Notes under the pieces: generated by a model
The model's input: the letters and a program-made list of their open reading frames with translations, nothing else
What the model was told of the DNA's origin: nothing
The model's database searches: none
Source of the DNA: Spirochaetaceae bacterium
GTDB lineage: Bacteria; Spirochaetota; Spirochaetia; Treponematales; Breznakiellaceae
Assembly: GCA_031265025.1 (NCBI GenBank)
Contig: JAISDF010000081.1
Coordinates: 1-5,077 of the forward strand
DNA length: 5,077 nt
Reading direction: 5' to 3'
Translations under genes and position numbers: made by a program
In this document: piece by piece, positions 4,325 to 5,077 of the stretch
Layout: each line of letters begins with the position of its first letter
Numbering within the stretch: the stretch's first letter is position 1

Positions 4325-5077
4325 TCAGGGGCGGGCCCCTGTCCAGAGTCTGTCCGCGAAACGGTTTTTTGCCAGGTACAGGGCCCGTTCTTCCTCATCG
4401 GGGGAAGGAAGCCGGGCTTTTTCGGAAGGATTTCCCGGCGTCCCGGTAAATTCAATATCCAGGGCCTCGCCGAAGCCCCCGCTTATGGAGGCCAGCGCTT
4501 CCCCGTAGGAAACTTCCCGTCCCAGAATTTCAGAGAGGCTGCTTACCCGCTGTTTGACGCCGGCGGCGGAAGGACGGGTCCCGGCTTTTTCGGGAACTAC
4601 CTTGAGGAGTTCAAACATCAGTTCCGGGTCATTGTCCAGCAATACCGTCCCGTGCTGGAGCAGGGCGGCCTTTTTCCTTGTCTGGGCGTTGCCGGAAATT
4701 TTCTTTCCCTTATATTCTATATCATTTATGGGAACAAAGGACGCCGCGATGCCGAGCTTTTCAAGTCCCCGCACAATGCCGGCGCAGAGTATGCCGTATG
4801 ATTCCTGTATGCTCCGGCCTGCCAGGGGATGGCCGAGGGGCAGGGTCAGGCTGTAGGTAAGTTCGGCGTTATGAAAAACCGCCCCGCCGCCGGTAAGACG
4901 GCGCACCACATCCACGCCCCGTTCCCCGCATAAACGGACATTTACTTCCTCATCAAGTCCCTGAAAATACCCTATCGATACCGCCTGGGGCTTCCAGCCG
5001 TAAAAGCGGAGGCAGGGAAGGCTGGTTCCCCCGGATACCCTTTCCAGAAGGGTCTGGTCAAGCCCCATGTTGTAAAA
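4325..5077 (-). CDS. Lipoate-protein ligase A-like protein (5' end outside window)
   Basis: A cytoplasmic member of the biotin/lipoate ligase superfamily (BPL/LplA/LipB fold) that attaches lipoate, or transfers octanoate, to a lysine of lipoyl domains such as GcvH or 2-oxoacid dehydrogenase E2. Counting from the internal ATG at 5068, key blocks are PQAVSIGYFQ (27-36), RRLTGGGAVFH (56-66, nucleotide/acyl-binding loop), TYSLTLP (71-77), NDIEYKGKKISGNAQTR (115-131, with the ligase lysine in GKKISG) and LQHGTVLL (137-144). The frame stays open past that ATG to the window edge as FYNMGLDQ, matching the family's SGFYNMALDE start, so the true start lies further upstream and about 10-20 residues are missing. 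Total length of about 260 is shorter than E. coli LplA (338), implying no C-terminal accessory domain. The cysteine expected of LipM-type octanoyltransferases just before this motif is not seen. Confidence 0.88.
   Translation of the reverse strand, partial: FYNMGLDQTLLERVSGGTSLPCLRFYGWKPQAVSIGYFQGLDEEVNVRLCGERGVDVVRRLTGGGAVFHNAELTYSLTLPLGHPLAGRSIQESYGILCAGIVRGLEKLGIAASFVPINDIEYKGKKISGNAQTRKKAALLQHGTVLLDNDPELMFELLKVVPEKAGTRPSAAGVKQRVSSLSEILGREVSYGEALASISGGFGEALDIEFTGTPGNPSEKARLPSPDEEERALYLAKNRFADRLWTGARP

Noticed and set aside
1..5077. Mobile elements, CRISPR arrays, tRNA or rRNA genes, phage or toxin-antitoxin genes
   Set aside because: No transposase, terminal inverted repeats, regularly spaced repeats, cloverleaf or rRNA-like sequence was seen on either strand; all long frames are explained by housekeeping or signalling genes.

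Overview
The window reads as a compact, fairly G+C-rich chromosomal segment of housekeeping and signalling genes. No insertion sequence, CRISPR array, rRNA or tRNA is visible. The set of a divergent ZapA-like protein, a TTG-initiated class I mannose-6-phosphate isomerase, a stand-alone PpiC parvulin, a GAF/HD-GYP phosphodiesterase and a short LplA-type ligase suggests a spirochaete, most likely a Treponema-like bacterium. That assignment rests on gene content and protein style, not on a database search, and is moderate at best.

Layout. Positions 1-2205 are a tightly packed plus-strand operon: the tail of an upstream gene (stop at 54-56), zapA (66-443), manA (444-1754, TTG start directly after the zapA stop) and a yaiI/UPF0178 gene (GTG start at 1738, overlapping manA by 17 bases). 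Positions 2241-5077 are all on the minus strand and form two units. The upstream unit is a lipoate-protein ligase-like gene (start outside the window) followed by a small uncharacterised protein gene (4020-4310), and it ends at a strong intrinsic terminator (3902-3939). The downstream unit is ppiC (3513-3791) followed 12 bases later by a GAF/HD-GYP gene (2241-3500). The two halves converge at about 2206-2240.

How the genes fit together. The plus-strand operon joins cell division (ZapA) with sugar-phosphate metabolism for mannose donors (ManA) and a conserved PIN-like protein of unknown role. The minus-strand genes cover lipoate attachment, proline isomerisation and cyclic-di-GMP breakdown. 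They look like ordinary neighbours, not one pathway.

The least explained part is the A+T-rich gap 3792-4019. It holds the terminator, a near-consensus sigma-70-type promoter pointing the other way (TTGTCA, 17 bases, TATAAT on the plus strand), a 16-bp perfect palindrome overlapping the probable ppiC promoter, competing inverted repeats, and two CTCCTTT motifs on the minus strand, one of them in the terminator loop. Two adjacent housekeeping genes, zapA and manA, also carry in-frame repeat-expanded low-complexity segments. No clearly new multi-gene system is visible.
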